From Bacillus cereus group sp. RP43 (lineage in GTDB: Bacteria; Bacillota; Bacilli; Bacillales; Bacillaceae_G), in assembly GCF_040459645.1 (NCBI RefSeq), contig NZ_JARVHQ010000001.1:3348001-3412000 (forward strand): a stretch of 64,000 nucleotides of DNA, given 5' to 3'. The notes under the pieces are model-generated. The model was not told the DNA's origin and made no database searches. It saw nothing but the letters and a program-made list of their open reading frames with translations. The position numbers and the translations under genes were made by a program. This document shows, one piece after another, positions 17,339 to 27,208 of this stretch; within the stretch, counting starts at the first letter, position 1; the number at the start of each line of letters is the position of its first letter.

Positions 17339-18210
17339 GTGTTTTCAACAATTAGTGAATGGAGTTATCAGCTCATGTCTCCTTTAATGGATGTCGCGAA
17401 TGCTACGAAATCAATTCCTCTTTTATTTGCGTTTTTATTAGGCATAGTAGGTACCCTTGCTCCTTGCCAATTAACAGGAAACATTAGCGCTATTACACTT
17501 TATCCCGCATTAACGGGCAGTAAAACTCCCACCTCAAAATTCGGATAGGACAAAGAAGTTAGGCGGGAGATCAACTGCCCGTAAATGCCCGATTGGTTCA
17601 ACTAATAATCAGTGGGGGATGAACAAAACCCCCACTGATTAAAGTTTCACTTTATAGCAATCAATCTTTACAAAAGGGACATGCCTGGAAACATATACTG
17701 TTATTCATTTTAGGAAAAGTAATAGCTTTTACGATGCTGGGACTATTAGTATGGGCGTTAGGAAAAGAAATTCAACAAATATTAACTCTGTATTTCCCAT
17801 GGTTACGTAAACTGATCGGACCTTTATTAATAATAATGGGGTTAATATTATCAGGTATTATAAAAGGAAGAAGTTTCTTCTCTATCAAATTTATACGAAA
17901 ACAAAATGAAGTCAGCTCATTTTTACTTGGGTTCTTCTTTTCTTTAGCTTTCTGTCCGACTATGTTTGTGCTATTTTTCGGAACGTTAATCCCTTTATCT
18001 TTATCATATAATTATGGGTACTTATTTCCGACATTCTTTTCAATAGGAACCGCTCTACCTATCGTTGTACTTATGTTCATCATCTCCTACCTTGGATTAA
18101 ATGAAGCACTACTTAAAAAGAGCCGAAAAACAGGAAAAAACATTCAGTGTATAGCAGGTGTACTACTCATTTTAATCGGACTTTATGACATATCCTTATA
18201 TTGGGTATAA
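17339..18210 (+). pseudogene. CcdA/DsbD-like membrane protein gene, split by bcr1
   Basis: A GTG start at 17339 (RBS AGAAAGGTG) opens a frame encoding LLGIVGTLAPCQLTGNISAITLY, then runs into bcr1 and stops at 17546-17548. The rest of the protein resumes after the element at 17656 and ends at 18210. Dropping the element plus one TTTAT copy (152 bases) rejoins the frames exactly, giving 239 codons: ITLY-SNQSLQKG. The rebuilt protein has six helices with Cys-Pro pairs in two equivalent helices (APCQLTGN and AFCPTMF), as in CcdA/DsbD_2 membrane redox proteins. As it stands only a 69-residue stub and an untranslated C-terminal part are expected. Confidence 0.9.
17504..17650 (+). mobile_element. 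bcr1-type mobile repeat, copy 3, inside a coding sequence
   Basis: 147 bp, CCCGCATTAACGGGCAG to CTGATTAAAGTTTCAC, with target duplications TTTAT at 17499-17503 and 17651-17655. High similarity to copy 1 and the intact flanking frame imply a fairly recent insertion. Confidence 0.93.
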
Positions 18211-18213
18211 ATA

Positions 18214-18252
18214 AAAAAGGTAAGTTCAAGTGAATCGAACTTACCTTTTTTT
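18214..18252. terminator. Bidirectional terminator
   Basis: AAAAAGGTAAGTTC paired with GAACTTACCTTTTT between converging genes. Confidence 0.88.
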
Positions 18253-18263
18253 AAATCATTTTA

Positions 18264-19136
18264 TTATTTTTTCTTTTTTTGTAACTGTGCTAATAAATTC
18301 GTAACAAACGCCAGAAACAATCGGTCATTTTCTTTTTTAGGTGACCATTGCATTATTAGTTGCCGTGGAATTTTAATTTCTATCGGTTGCACGATGAAGT
18401 CATGAATAATTTGTTTATGAAGTCCTGATAACGGAACGATTGTTATACCGTTAACTTGTAAAGCCAGTGCTAACGCCGAACTAATTGTCTCTGATTCCAT
18501 CACTTTATTAACTACTATTTCATTTTTTATCAAATATGGTTCAAGTACTTCTTTACAACCAGAGAGCGGCATTATAAAAGGATAATTTTTCAACTCTTTC
18601 ATTGTAAGATCAGATGGAACTGACTTAGAAGAAACCATAACATACGGATCTTCACCAATTACATCATAATGAAATCCTGGTATTAAATTTTCTTTTATAG
18701 AAATAGAAAAATCTGCACTTCCAGAAGACAGCCAATCTAACACTTCTTGATAGCTTCCTTCTCGAACTGCAAGCACATACTGACTTTGATCAAAATTACC
18801 TAGTTCGATACACTCCGCCAAACAATATACAGTAACTGAAGGATATGTAGCTAATACAATCTTATACAAGTTATTATTTTTTAATTGTAAAGCTGTTTCT
18901 TCAAGGTTTTCATACTCCAGTAGAAGTCGATCTACACAAACTAAAAATTCCTTTCCATTTTCAGTTAACATCGTTCCTTGTCTAGAACGATCAAATAAAG
19001 TTAAAGCATATCGTTTCTCTAATTTGTTTATGATATGAGTTATAGCCGGCTGTGTCATATGTAATTCTTTCGCTGCTAAACTAATGCTGTTCAAGCGAGC
19101 CACATTTTTAAAAACTTTAAAATCAAAAACGTTCAT
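18264..19136 (-). CDS. LysR-family transcriptional regulator
   Basis: 290 residues, typical length. N-terminal winged helix-turn-helix (residues about 1-60): FKVFKNVARLNSISLAAKELHMTQPAITHIINKLEKRYALTLF is split here as FKVF, SLAAKELHMTQPAITHI and LFDRSRQ. The effector-binding periplasmic-binding-like domain follows (about 90-285). It is divergent from the alpha/beta hydrolase gene; LysR regulators usually control a divergent neighbour and themselves, and a perfect inverted repeat lies between them. Confidence 0.92.
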   Translation of the reverse strand: MNVFDFKVFKNVARLNSISLAAKELHMTQPAITHIINKLEKRYALTLFDRSRQGTMLTENGKEFLVCVDRLLLEYENLEETALQLKNNNLYKIVLATYPSVTVYCLAECIELGNFDQSQYVLAVREGSYQEVLDWLSSGSADFSISIKENLIPGFHYDVIGEDPYVMVSSKSVPSDLTMKELKNYPFIMPLSGCKEVLEPYLIKNEIVVNKVMESETISSALALALQVNGITIVPLSGLHKQIIHDFIVQPIEIKIPRQLIMQWSPKKENDRLFLAFVTNLLAQLQKKKK

Positions 19137-19158
19137 TCTGTTCTCCTTATATAAAAGA

Positions 19159-19179
19159 TATTTATATCATCTATAAATA
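19159..19179. promoter_or_regulatory. Probable LysR operator
   Basis: Perfect inverted repeat TATTTATA-N5-TATAAATA in the 143-base gap between the divergent regulator and hydrolase genes, of the length usual for LysR recognition sites (T-N11-A type). Confidence 0.6.
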
Positions 19180-19279
19180 ACCTTCATTATATTTATCAAA
19201 CCACTTCCTATACACTAAGTATACATCATCAATATCACGAAAGAATAAATCTTATAATCATTAGAGGAGTGTTGGTTAA

Positions 19280-19987
19280 ATGAGTACTTACGTTTTAGTA
19301 CATGGAGCATGGCAAGGCGAATGGGCATGGGAATTTGTAAGACCTCAACTAGAGGCTTTCGGACATACAGTTGTTACACTAGACTTACCTGGAAGTGGAA
19401 AAGATATGACTCCATCACAAAATATAACGTTAGATTCTTATGTTAATGCAGTAACAGCTACTATAGATCAACAAAATGAAAAAGTTATTCTTATTGGACA
19501 TAGTATGGGTGGAATTGTGATCACTCAAACAGCTGAACTTATACCAAATAAAATCGATAAATTAGTATATCTTTGTGCATTCTTACCACAAAACGGAGAA
19601 AGTCTTGGTAGTAAATTAGATGGTGAAGCTGGTCCACAATTCTCAATTAATGAGAATGACATGACTGCAGAACTTATACCAGAGTTGACTGAACAAACAT
19701 TTTTAAACGCTACAGAAGATGCAGCTATTAAAGAATCTTCTTTCAAACAAATGCGTCCTCAACCACTAGGACCATTCCAGCAAGAGATAAAAATATCTGA
19801 AGAAAACTTTGGAACTATAGATCGTATTTATATCGAAACGACTCTAGATAGAGCAATTCCGATTGATTTTCAGCGCCGAATGAATACAGAAACTCCTTGT
19901 ATGAAAATCATTACTTTGGAAGCTGATCATTCTCCATTCTTTTCTAAAACAACAGAACTTGTTAGTCACTTACATGAATTAAGCTAA
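19280..19987 (+). CDS. Alpha/beta hydrolase (salicylate-esterase/hydroxynitrile-lyase-like)
   Basis: 235 residues. Oxyanion motif VHGAWQGEWAW (residues 7-17), nucleophile elbow GHSMGG with Ser75, and the late HSPFFS with the catalytic His in the C-terminal strand (DH at about 217). The short cap and VLVHGAWxGxW start match the plant MES/HNL-like subgroup found in bacteria, acting on small esters. No signal peptide, so cytosolic. Strong RBS GAGGAGTG. Likely controlled by the divergent LysR protein. Confidence 0.87.
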   Translation: MSTYVLVHGAWQGEWAWEFVRPQLEAFGHTVVTLDLPGSGKDMTPSQNITLDSYVNAVTATIDQQNEKVILIGHSMGGIVITQTAELIPNKIDKLVYLCAFLPQNGESLGSKLDGEAGPQFSINENDMTAELIPELTEQTFLNATEDAAIKESSFKQMRPQPLGPFQQEIKISEENFGTIDRIYIETTLDRAIPIDFQRRMNTETPCMKIITLEADHSPFFSKTTELVSHLHELS

Positions 19988-20003
19988 GCTTTATATTTTC
20001 CTT

Positions 20004-20045
20004 GTAGACACCCACTTACTGTAATACGGGTGTCTACTTTTCTTT
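20004..20045 (+). terminator. Terminator after the hydrolase gene
   Basis: Perfect 10-bp stem GTAGACACCC/GGGTGTCTAC then TTTTCTTTT. Confidence 0.85.
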
Positions 20046-20133
20046 TACCCTTCTTGACATATTCATATAAAAAAGTTAAAATAACTATAAATTAGTAAGT
20101 AACTAATTTATTTTAAAATAAGAGGTGAACAAA

Positions 20134-20364
20134 ATGCAAAACATTTTATTCCGTATTAACGAATTATCAAAAAAAGAAAGAACATCTGGATTAACAGTTG
20201 ATGAAAAACAAGAACAACAAATGTTGCGTCAAAACTATACAAAAACATTTCGTGGAAGCTTAGATTCCATTTTATTAAACACAAAAATCGTTGATCAAAA
20301 TGGTCTTAACGTTACACCAGTTGCATTACAAGATGCTCAAATACGTTTAAAATTAAGCAAATGA
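20134..20364 (+). CDS. DUF896 (YnzC-like) small protein
   Basis: 76 residues from the ATG at 20134, which has AGAGGTG six bases upstream. Family features: RINELSKKERTSGLTVDEKQEQ, then a basic region LRQNYTKTFRGSL, and a C-terminal half that repeats the TP-hydrophobic pattern. B. subtilis YnzC is a small helical cytosolic protein; function unknown, though YneA-YneB-YnzC are in the LexA regulon there. Alone here. Confidence 0.88.
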   Translation: MQNILFRINELSKKERTSGLTVDEKQEQQMLRQNYTKTFRGSLDSILLNTKIVDQNGLNVTPVALQDAQIRLKLSK

Positions 20365-20398
20365 AATCAAAGCTAAAAAAACAATCGTATAAAACATA

Positions 20399-20440
20399 AA
20401 AAGAGCTGGATTTCCTATATAGAAATTCCAGCTCTTTTTA
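20399..20440. terminator. Bidirectional terminator
   Basis: AAAAGAGCTGGA...TCCAGCTCTTTTT between converging genes; its right arm overlaps the last codons of ccdC. Confidence 0.85.
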
Positions 20441-20897
20441 TTGTCTTTTCTAATTTAGTATACGAGCGATACATCGCAATTCTCCACGATACGATCATCG
20501 CAAAAGCAAGTAAGAAAAACATCCCGCTCAATTGCGCCAAATCAATTGATTGACTTAAATATGATTTCAATGCTACCCGAACAGCTAATAAACCAACTAA
20601 AATAAATATGAACGCTTTTGACGGTTTCATATATATATCTTCGCCTCTTATTTCAAACTTAGTTGTTTTAATAAGAAATATAGAGAAAATAAGCCCTATG
20701 CTAATTGCCTCTACTATTTCTAACGATGTTAACCGAAACTCTGGTAAGAAGTACATCGATGCGCCAGTACTCATAAAGATTGGCGGTAATATAATTTTCT
20801 TTTTCACTATCGGTTTTTTCGCTGACTTAAAGCGAAGAAACATTACACCAACAGCCATACATACCGCTACGATACTTGATAAAAGTGCTAAACTCAT
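20415..20897 (-). CDS. ccdC: CcdC-like membrane protein
   Basis: 160 residues from the ATG at 20897 (GGGGTGGAG upstream). Five hydrophobic segments with the CcdC features KKPIVKKKIILPPIFMSTGASMYFLPEFR and a C-terminal RIAMYRSYTKLEK. In B. subtilis ccdC follows ccdA in the cytochrome c maturation locus but is not needed for it. Here it is preceded by a DUF2871 gene 15 bases upstream, so the two are co-transcribed; no ccdA is next to it. Confidence 0.85.
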   Translation of the reverse strand: MSLALLSSIVAVCMAVGVMFLRFKSAKKPIVKKKIILPPIFMSTGASMYFLPEFRLTSLEIVEAISIGLIFSIFLIKTTKFEIRGEDIYMKPSKAFIFILVGLLAVRVALKSYLSQSIDLAQLSGMFFLLAFAMIVSWRIAMYRSYTKLEKTIKRAGISI

Positions 20898-20912
20898 ACT
20901 CTCCACCCCTAT

Positions 20913-21308
20913 CTATTTAAATGACTTTTTGAGCAAAATCATAAACCAAACGAGCCCGACACTTATAATAACATGAGCTAATCCAGTCATATGGCTTAAA
21001 CCGTTAAAGTCTGTTCCATTTACTTGTAAAATACCTCTAAATACCATTGTAGCGATTGTAAAAATTAATCCTGCATTATAAACAATAAACCACGCGCGAA
21101 AGCTTTTTGTTTCTTGTACTTGAAACACTTTAAATAAAGCTAATGCAACCAAAAAGAATATGAATCCTAATACTAATACATGTGTATGCACTAGCTGTAG
21201 CATAGTGGATCCTTTAATTCCTTGCGCTTTCGTATACTCTCTTGCAAATACTCCTGATAATAAACCAATTATTAAGTAAATGAATGCTGCATTATATAAT
21301 TTCTTCAT
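20913..21308 (-). CDS. DUF2871 membrane protein
   Basis: 131 residues from the second of two adjacent ATGs (21308; AGGAGG six bases upstream). Four membrane helices; conserved His residues in LVHTHVLVLGF and GLSHMTGLAHV resemble the haem-binding helices of the haem-copper oxidase/NorB type, which is how DUF2871 proteins look. Function not established. Operon with ccdC. Confidence 0.82.
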   Translation of the reverse strand: MKKLYNAAFIYLIIGLLSGVFAREYTKAQGIKGSTMLQLVHTHVLVLGFIFFLVALALFKVFQVQETKSFRAWFIVYNAGLIFTIATMVFRGILQVNGTDFNGLSHMTGLAHVIISVGLVWFMILLKKSFK

Positions 21309-21410
21309 CATATTCCTCCTGCTGTAAACTTTCCATATTCGATGCAATCATTTTACGCAAAGTTTATGAACGGAATATGAACGGAATATTACATTCTATT
21401 TTTGAAAATA

Positions 21411-21451
21411 AAAAAGCCATTCCACAACTATTCATTGCGGAATGGCCTTTT
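21411..21451 (-). terminator. Terminator after cdd
   Basis: AAAAGCCATTCC stem with GGAATGGCCTTTT, four bases from the cdd stop. Confidence 0.8.
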
Positions 21452-21454
21452 AAC

Positions 21455-21862
<408 letters not shown>

Positions 21863-21883
21863 TCAAAGTAAATGTAATGATGA

Positions 21884-23185
21884 TTAGTCAGTAATAACTG
21901 TATGAACTAATTTAGGAGCCACTGCTGTTTCAGCGATAGAAATGTTCTCATAAATTTTAGCTTTTACATCTTCTACATTTTCGCGATTTGCATAAATCGT
22001 TACGAACGGCTCGCCTTCTTTTACTGCATCGCCAACTTTTTTACGTAACATTAATCCTACCGCTAAATCAATTTCATCTTCTTTTGTCGCACGACCTGCA
22101 CCTAATAACATAGCTGCAATACCGATTTCATCTGCAACAATGTTTGAAATCACACCTGAAGTTTTAGCAGGTACATCAATTACATACTTCGCCTGTGGCA
22201 TTTTTTCTGGATTATCTACAATTGAGCTGTCTCCGCCTTGGTTGCTTAAGAACTCTTTAAACTTCTCAGTTGCTTTTCCATTTTTCATAACTTCAATTAA
22301 CATTTCACGAGCTTCTTCTAACGTATTTGCTTTTTTCGCAAGTACGACCATTTGGCTTCCTAATACAAGTACTAATTCTGTTAAATCTTCTGGCCCTTCA
22401 CCTTTTAACGTATCAATTGCTTCTTTCACTTCTAGGGCGTTACCAATTGCAAAACCAAGTGGTTGTGACATATCTGAAATAACAGCCATCGTTTGACGTC
22501 CTACATTATTTCCGATACGTACCATTGCATGTGCTAATTCTTTTGCATCTTCTTCTGTTTTCATAAATGCGCCAGCACCTGTTTTTACATCAAGTACGAT
22601 TGCGTCAGCACCAGCTGCAATTTTCTTACTCATAATTGAACTTGCGATTAAAGGAATTGAATTTACTGTTCCTGTTACATCACGTAATGCATAGATTTTT
22701 TTATCAGCAGGTGTTAAGTTTCCTGTTTGTCCGATTACAGCTACTTTGTCACGATTTACAATATCAATGAACTGCTCTTTCGTAATTTCAACGTGGAATC
22801 CTTCTACCGCTTCTAATTTGTCAATTGTTCCGCCCGTATGTCCTAAACCACGACCTGACATTTTTGCTACTGGTACATCTAAAGCAGCAACTAATGGTCC
22901 TAATACTAATGTTGTTGTATCACCAACACCGCCAGTTGAATGCTTATCTACTTTAATGCCCTCAATTGCTGATAAGTCTATTGTTTCTCCAGACTCAACC
23001 ATTGCCATTGTTAAATCTGCACGTTCACGATCTGTCATATCTTTAAAGAAAATTGCCATTGCAAGTGCACTCACTTGATAATCAGGAATACTTCCGTCTG
23101 TATATCCGTTAATAAAGAAATTAATTTCTTCAGTCGTTAATTCTTTTCCATCACGTTTTTTCGCAATAATATCTACCATTCTCAT
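21884..23185 (-). CDS. pdp: Pyrimidine-nucleoside phosphorylase
   Basis: 433 residues from [13 protein letters not shown] at 23185; an in-frame ATG at 23197 sits directly on the RBS and is less likely. Glycosyltransferase-family helical N-domain, then the phosphate-binding [12 protein letters not shown] near residue 83, [16 protein letters not shown], and the C-terminal domain. It cleaves uridine, deoxyuridine and thymidine with phosphate to the base and (deoxy)ribose-1-phosphate. Lies in deoC-nupC-pdp-cdd order as in B. subtilis dra-nupC-pdp. Confidence 0.96.
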   Translation of the reverse strand: MRMVDIIAKKRDGKELTTEEINFFINGYTDGSIPDYQVSALAMAIFFKDMTDRERADLTMAMVESGETIDLSAIEGIKVDKHSTGGVGDTTTLVLGPLVAALDVPVAKMSGRGLGHTGGTIDKLEAVEGFHVEITKEQFIDIVNRDKVAVIGQTGNLTPADKKIYALRDVTGTVNSIPLIASSIMSKKIAAGADAIVLDVKTGAGAFMKTEEDAKELAHAMVRIGNNVGRQTMAVISDMSQPLGFAIGNALEVKEAIDTLKGEGPEDLTELVLVLGSQMVVLAKKANTLEEAREMLIEVMKNGKATEKFKEFLSNQGGDSSIVDNPEKMPQAKYVIDVPAKTSGVISNIVADEIGIAAMLLGAGRATKEDEIDLAVGLMLRKKVGDAVKEGEPFVTIYANRENVEDVKAKIYENISIAETAVAPKLVHTVITD

Positions 23186-23221
23186 TACAATCACCATTCC
23201 TTTTTATATTATATGAATCTG

Positions 23222-24403
23222 TTAAAATAACAAGCCAACGATTGTTGCTGATAAGAAACTTACTAACGTTGCACCGAAAAGTAATTTCAAACCAAATCTT
23301 GCGACTACATTCCCTTGTTTTTCATTTAAGCTCTTAACTGCCCCAGCAATAATTCCAATTGAAGAGAAGTTTGCAAATGATACTAAGAATACAGATATAA
23401 TCGCTGTCGTTCTATCTGAGAAATTAAAGTTTCCTTGTGCTAAATCTGTCATAGCGACAAATTCATTCGATACTAATTTTGTTGCCATAATATTTCCGGC
23501 GTTAACTGCTTCATGCCAAGGAACACCCATAATAAATGCAAATGGTGCAAATACATAGCCAAGAATTTCTTGGAATGAGATACCGATTACACCTTTAAAT
23601 ACTGCATTAATGAATGCGATAAGAGCAACGAAACCAATTAACATAGCTGCTACCGTAATCGCAACTTTAAATCCATCTATAATGTATTCTCCTAATACTT
23701 CAAAGAAGGTCTTTTTCTCTTCTTCTTGTACTTCTAACATGTCCTCTTCTTCAGTAACTTCGTACGGGTTAATGATAGAAGCAATAATGAAACCACCGAA
23801 TAAGTTAAGCACTAAAGCGGTTACAACATATTGCGGTTTTAATAACACCATATATGATCCAACGATAGACATAGAAACTGTAGACATTGCAGATGCACAT
23901 AATGTATACATTCTTTTTTCTGGCAATAATCCTAATTGTTTCTTAACTGAAATAAACACTTCAGATTGTCCTAAAATCGCAGAAGCTACCGCGTTATATG
24001 ATTCTAGTTTCCCCATTCCATTTACTTTACTTAATGCTATACCGATAGATTTCACAATAATGGGTAACACTTTAATATGTTGCAAAATACCTATTAAAGC
24101 TGATATAAATACGATTGGCATTAATACACTTAAAAAGAATGAAAACTCTTTTTGATTTACTAATCCACCAAATACGAAATTCACACCATCAGCGGCATAT
24201 TTTAATAATTCTCCAAAACCATCTGCTATTCCGCTAATTAATACATTCCCTACACTTGTATTTAATAATAAAAATCCCAAAATGAATTGTAATATAACCA
24301 TCGTTATGATTGGGCGATATTTGACTTTCTTTCTATCATTACTAGCAAGCCAAGCGATACCTAAAATCAATACGAGGCCAAAAACACCGATTAAGTATTT
24401 CAT
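23222..24403 (-). CDS. nupC: Nucleoside transporter, concentrative type
   Basis: 393 residues. CNT family: N-terminal helices, [22 protein letters not shown], then [16 protein letters not shown] and the C-terminal [10 protein letters not shown]; about 10 membrane segments. Proton-driven import of pyrimidine and deoxyribonucleosides. Position between deoC and pdp in the deo cluster supports this substrate range. Confidence 0.94.
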   Translation of the reverse strand: MKYLIGVFGLVLILGIAWLASNDRKKVKYRPIITMVILQFILGFLLLNTSVGNVLISGIADGFGELLKYAADGVNFVFGGLVNQKEFSFFLSVLMPIVFISALIGILQHIKVLPIIVKSIGIALSKVNGMGKLESYNAVASAILGQSEVFISVKKQLGLLPEKRMYTLCASAMSTVSMSIVGSYMVLLKPQYVVTALVLNLFGGFIIASIINPYEVTEEEDMLEVQEEEKKTFFEVLGEYIIDGFKVAITVAAMLIGFVALIAFINAVFKGVIGISFQEILGYVFAPFAFIMGVPWHEAVNAGNIMATKLVSNEFVAMTDLAQGNFNFSDRTTAIISVFLVSFANFSSIGIIAGAVKSLNEKQGNVVARFGLKLLFGATLVSFLSATIVGLLF

Positions 24404-24505
24404 AAGCCGTCTCCTCCCATTCGTATCCGCTTACATTTTTTTCAATTGTTAAAGCAATAGATACACTATACGTTGTGTATCTATTGCTCTTTACTTCATT
24501 AGTGA

Positions 24506-25177
24506 TTAGTAGTTATCTGTAGCACCTTTTGCATCGTTTAAAACGATTGCAACACTAGCACTTGCTCCAACGCGAGAGGCTCCAGCCTCTACCATTTTGT
24601 CTGCATCTTCACGTGTACGAACGCCACCAGATGCTTTTACACCAACGTTTGGCCCAACTGTTTTGCGCATTAATGCGATATCTTCAGCAGTTGCTCCGCC
24701 AGTTGAGAATCCAGTTGAAGTTTTTACGAAATCAGCACCAGCTTTTACTGATAATTCACAAGCACGAACTTTTTCTTCGTCTGTTAGAAGGCAAGTTTCA
24801 ATGATTACTTTTACAAGAGCTTTTCCTTTTGCTGCTTGTACTACTTCATAAATATCTTTTTCAACGAACTCATTGTCGCCATCTTTTAAAGCACCTACGT
24901 TGATTACCATATCAACTTCAGTTGCACCTTTTGCGATAGCATCTTTTGTTTCGAATGCTTTTGTTTCAGTAGTGCTTGCTCCTAATGGGAAACCGATTAC
25001 AGTACAAACGTCTACATCATGTCCAGCTAATTCTTCAGCAGCTAGCTTTACCCATGTAGGATTAATACAAACTGAAGCAAATTTGTATTGCTTTGCCTCT
25101 TCGATTACTTTCATAACATCTTCTTTAGTAGAATTTGGTTTTAAAATTGTATGGTCAATTAACTTTGCAATGTTCAT
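24506..25177 (-). CDS. deoC: Deoxyribose-phosphate aldolase
   Basis: 223 residues, same as B. subtilis Dra, from the ATG at 25177 (GAGGAGTG upstream). TIM barrel with catalytic residues in the right places: Asp in EVDMVINVG, Lys in VKVIIETC and the Schiff-base Lys in [12 protein letters not shown]. It splits deoxyribose-5-phosphate to acetaldehyde and glyceraldehyde-3-phosphate. First gene of the catabolic operon; operator at 25224-25261. Confidence 0.96.
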   Translation of the reverse strand: MNIAKLIDHTILKPNSTKEDVMKVIEEAKQYKFASVCINPTWVKLAAEELAGHDVDVCTVIGFPLGASTTETKAFETKDAIAKGATEVDMVINVGALKDGDNEFVEKDIYEVVQAAKGKALVKVIIETCLLTDEEKVRACELSVKAGADFVKTSTGFSTGGATAEDIALMRKTVGPNVGVKASGGVRTREDADKMVEAGASRVGASASVAIVLNDAKGATDNY

Positions 25178-25223
25178 TATCTTCACTCCTCATATCTTTT
25201 AACAACTTCATTCTAACTCTTAG

Positions 25224-25261
25224 TTGAACAAATGTAAATACACTTTTGAAATTTTGTTCAC
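25224..25261 (-). promoter_or_regulatory. Probable DeoR operator before deoC
   Basis: On the minus strand GTGAACAAAATTTCAA (25246-25261) is followed 22 bases later by a TTTGTTCAA half (25224-25232). The first closely resembles, from memory, the palindrome plus half-site bound by B. subtilis DeoR in front of dra. Confidence 0.65.
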
Positions 25262-25450
25262 TCTTTTCCGAAAGGAATTTTCTTATAATAACTGAAACGC
25301 ATTCTACTGAGAAACAATTCATATACATCACAAGTTGAAATCAAAATTTTTATGTTAACACTGGTAGTATGTATCTCAATATCCATAATTATTTTTAAAA
25401 AGGAAATTTGTGTTCCAAGAAGGACTCTTATAATTTATACATAACAAAAT

Positions 25451-25491
25451 AAAAGGCTTTCTCAAAATATTAATTTTGAGAAAGCCTTTTA
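25451..25491 (-). terminator. Terminator after deoR
   Basis: AAAAGGCTTTCTCAAAA with TTTTGAGAAAGCCTTTT; separates deoR from the catabolic genes. Confidence 0.92.
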
Positions 25492-25494
25492 TTT

Positions 25495-26442
25495 CTAATC
25501 TTTTTGATAATGTAACAATTCTTTCGCCGTATGCTGATCTATAATTAATACATTTGCATACCCGCCACGTAACGCACCATCAATTGCTTTTATTTTTCTC
25601 TTACCACCTGCAACTAAAATAGAACGTTTCTTTAACTTCAATTCTTCTAGCTCAATTCCAATTGTGCGCTTATTAATTTCTTCGCTACTAATATTACCGT
25701 CTCCATCAAAGAAACGTGAACAAATATCACCGACCGATTGTTTTTTCAGTAAGCTCGTTTCATCTTTATCTAAATATCCTAATCGGAATAATAACGCTTC
25801 ATCACGCACTGTTCCGACAGTGAAAATTGCAATATTTGCTTGTTTTCCCATTTCGATAATGTGATGAATATGTCTATCTTGCTCCACTAATTCTTTTGTC
25901 ACCGCATTATCAAATATAACTGGAAGGGGTAGATTTCTTGGCGTCGTTTGAAAAGCATCTGCAAATAAAGCAATCGTCTCATTCGCATATGTATTTACAC
26001 TTGAGTGACTAATGCCACCTTTTAATTGGACAACCTCTACGCCTTTTACATGTTGCGGTACGATTTTCCTAGCGATTTCATACATCGTCATTCCCCAGCT
26101 TACACCAACGATATCACCAGTTTTCACTGTCTTTTCCATATACTCAGCAGCATACTTACTAATATACTCCGTAATCGTTGCATATTCTGGAACTGGAGAA
26201 AACACAACATGTGCCTCTAACAAGTTGTACTTTTCTTTAAGTAAATTCCCAACGTTATCTAAATCAGCAAACGGATCGGCTATGCTAATTTGAACAAATC
26301 CTTTTTCTTTTGCGTACTTTAATAATCTAGAGATCGTCGGTCTTGAAATATTTAATTTGTTAGCAATTTCTTGCTGACTATAATCTGATTGATAATATAA
26401 TCTTGCAACTTCAACGCTTAACTGTTGTTTATCTTTTTCCAT
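25495..26442 (-). CDS. deoR: Deoxyribonucleoside regulator DeoR (SorC family)
   Basis: 315 residues. N-terminal helix-turn-helix QQEIANKLNISRPTISRLLKYA (residues about 20-42), then the SorC sugar-binding domain with GVSWGMTMYEIA and the ADAFQTTPRNLPLP region. In B. subtilis DeoR represses dra-nupC-pdp and is released by deoxyribose-5-phosphate. Here it is upstream on the same strand, with a terminator between, so it is not in one simple transcript with its targets. Confidence 0.93.
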   Translation of the reverse strand: MEKDKQQLSVEVARLYYQSDYSQQEIANKLNISRPTISRLLKYAKEKGFVQISIADPFADLDNVGNLLKEKYNLLEAHVVFSPVPEYATITEYISKYAAEYMEKTVKTGDIVGVSWGMTMYEIARKIVPQHVKGVEVVQLKGGISHSSVNTYANETIALFADAFQTTPRNLPLPVIFDNAVTKELVEQDRHIHHIIEMGKQANIAIFTVGTVRDEALLFRLGYLDKDETSLLKKQSVGDICSRFFDGDGNISSEEINKRTIGIELEELKLKKRSILVAGGKRKIKAIDGALRGGYANVLIIDQHTAKELLHYQKD

Positions 26443-26623
26443 AGTAACTTATTACAAACCCTTTCCTGTATTTCCCTTTCGTTACAAGCATTATACAGCT
26501 TTATGCAAGAAATTTCGACTACCGAATTTTATCCACCTAAACTTCTATTCCACTTAGTATATACAATGAAACTTTATTGTGTAACTTCATAAACTCAATA
26601 CAGATGATCTTGAAGCAGATAAA

Positions 26624-26770
26624 GTGAAACTTTAATCAGTGGGGTTTTGTCCATCCCCCACTGATTATTAGCCCTCACCAATCGGGCTTTTACGGGCAGC
26701 CCGACTCCCACCTAAATCCCCCGCATTCGCCAAATTTTGAGGGGGAGTCTTACTGCCCGCAAATAGCGGG
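26624..26770 (-). mobile_element. bcr1-type mobile repeat, copy 4
   Basis: 147 bp in the opposite orientation, GTGAAACTTTAATCAG to CAAATAGCGGG, with ATAAA at 26619-26623 and 26771-26775. Lies in the 5' flank of deoR, about 180 bases before its start. Confidence 0.92.
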
Positions 26771-26862
26771 ATAAATCGATTCATATTCAATTCATTCTTT
26801 TTGTTCTTTCTGTAGTAACGATAACAAAACCCTTCAATAACAAACATTAAATATTGTTTATG

Positions 26863-27155
26863 GAACTTCCTTAACGTACGGTAAAACCAAGTTTTTTAAC
26901 ATAGAAATTCCTTAGCGTACGAAATTCACGTTTTGATGGCGAGACCCCATAGCCATCAAGCTAAAGTTTTAATGTACCCCCAAAATAAAAATTTTCTTTC
27001 ACTACAGTTAATTACTTTGAGAAGTCAGCGGATTTTTTCATTTTAGGGGGATTTTGTTTTATTAGCTTGATAGTGATGGGATACAGCCAACATTTTGGAA
27101 GTTTTATATGCTAAGCGAATTTTAACCTAAAAAAGTCGAATTCCTGTACGTTAAG
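26863..27155. repeat. Complex interspersed repeat (bcr-like), structured
   Basis: Non-coding unit with nested symmetry. Two direct 18-base motifs of the form GAA(C/A)TTCCTTA(A/G)CGTACG lie at 26863 and 26904 and a diverged, partly inverted one at 27138. A hairpin GATGGC...GCCATC is at 26935-26957. A long imperfect inverted repeat joins 26953-26986 (ATCAAGCTAAAG, CCCCCAAAAT) to 27040-27074 (ATTTTAGGGGG, TTAGCTTGATA). Transcribed on the minus strand it would fold strongly. It resembles B. cereus group interspersed repeats, but I cannot name the subfamily. Confidence 0.6.
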
Positions 27156-27208
27156 TGAAGTGGCATTTCATTCACATAATCCCTATTATCTGAAGTTAAT
27201 AAAGTCTG

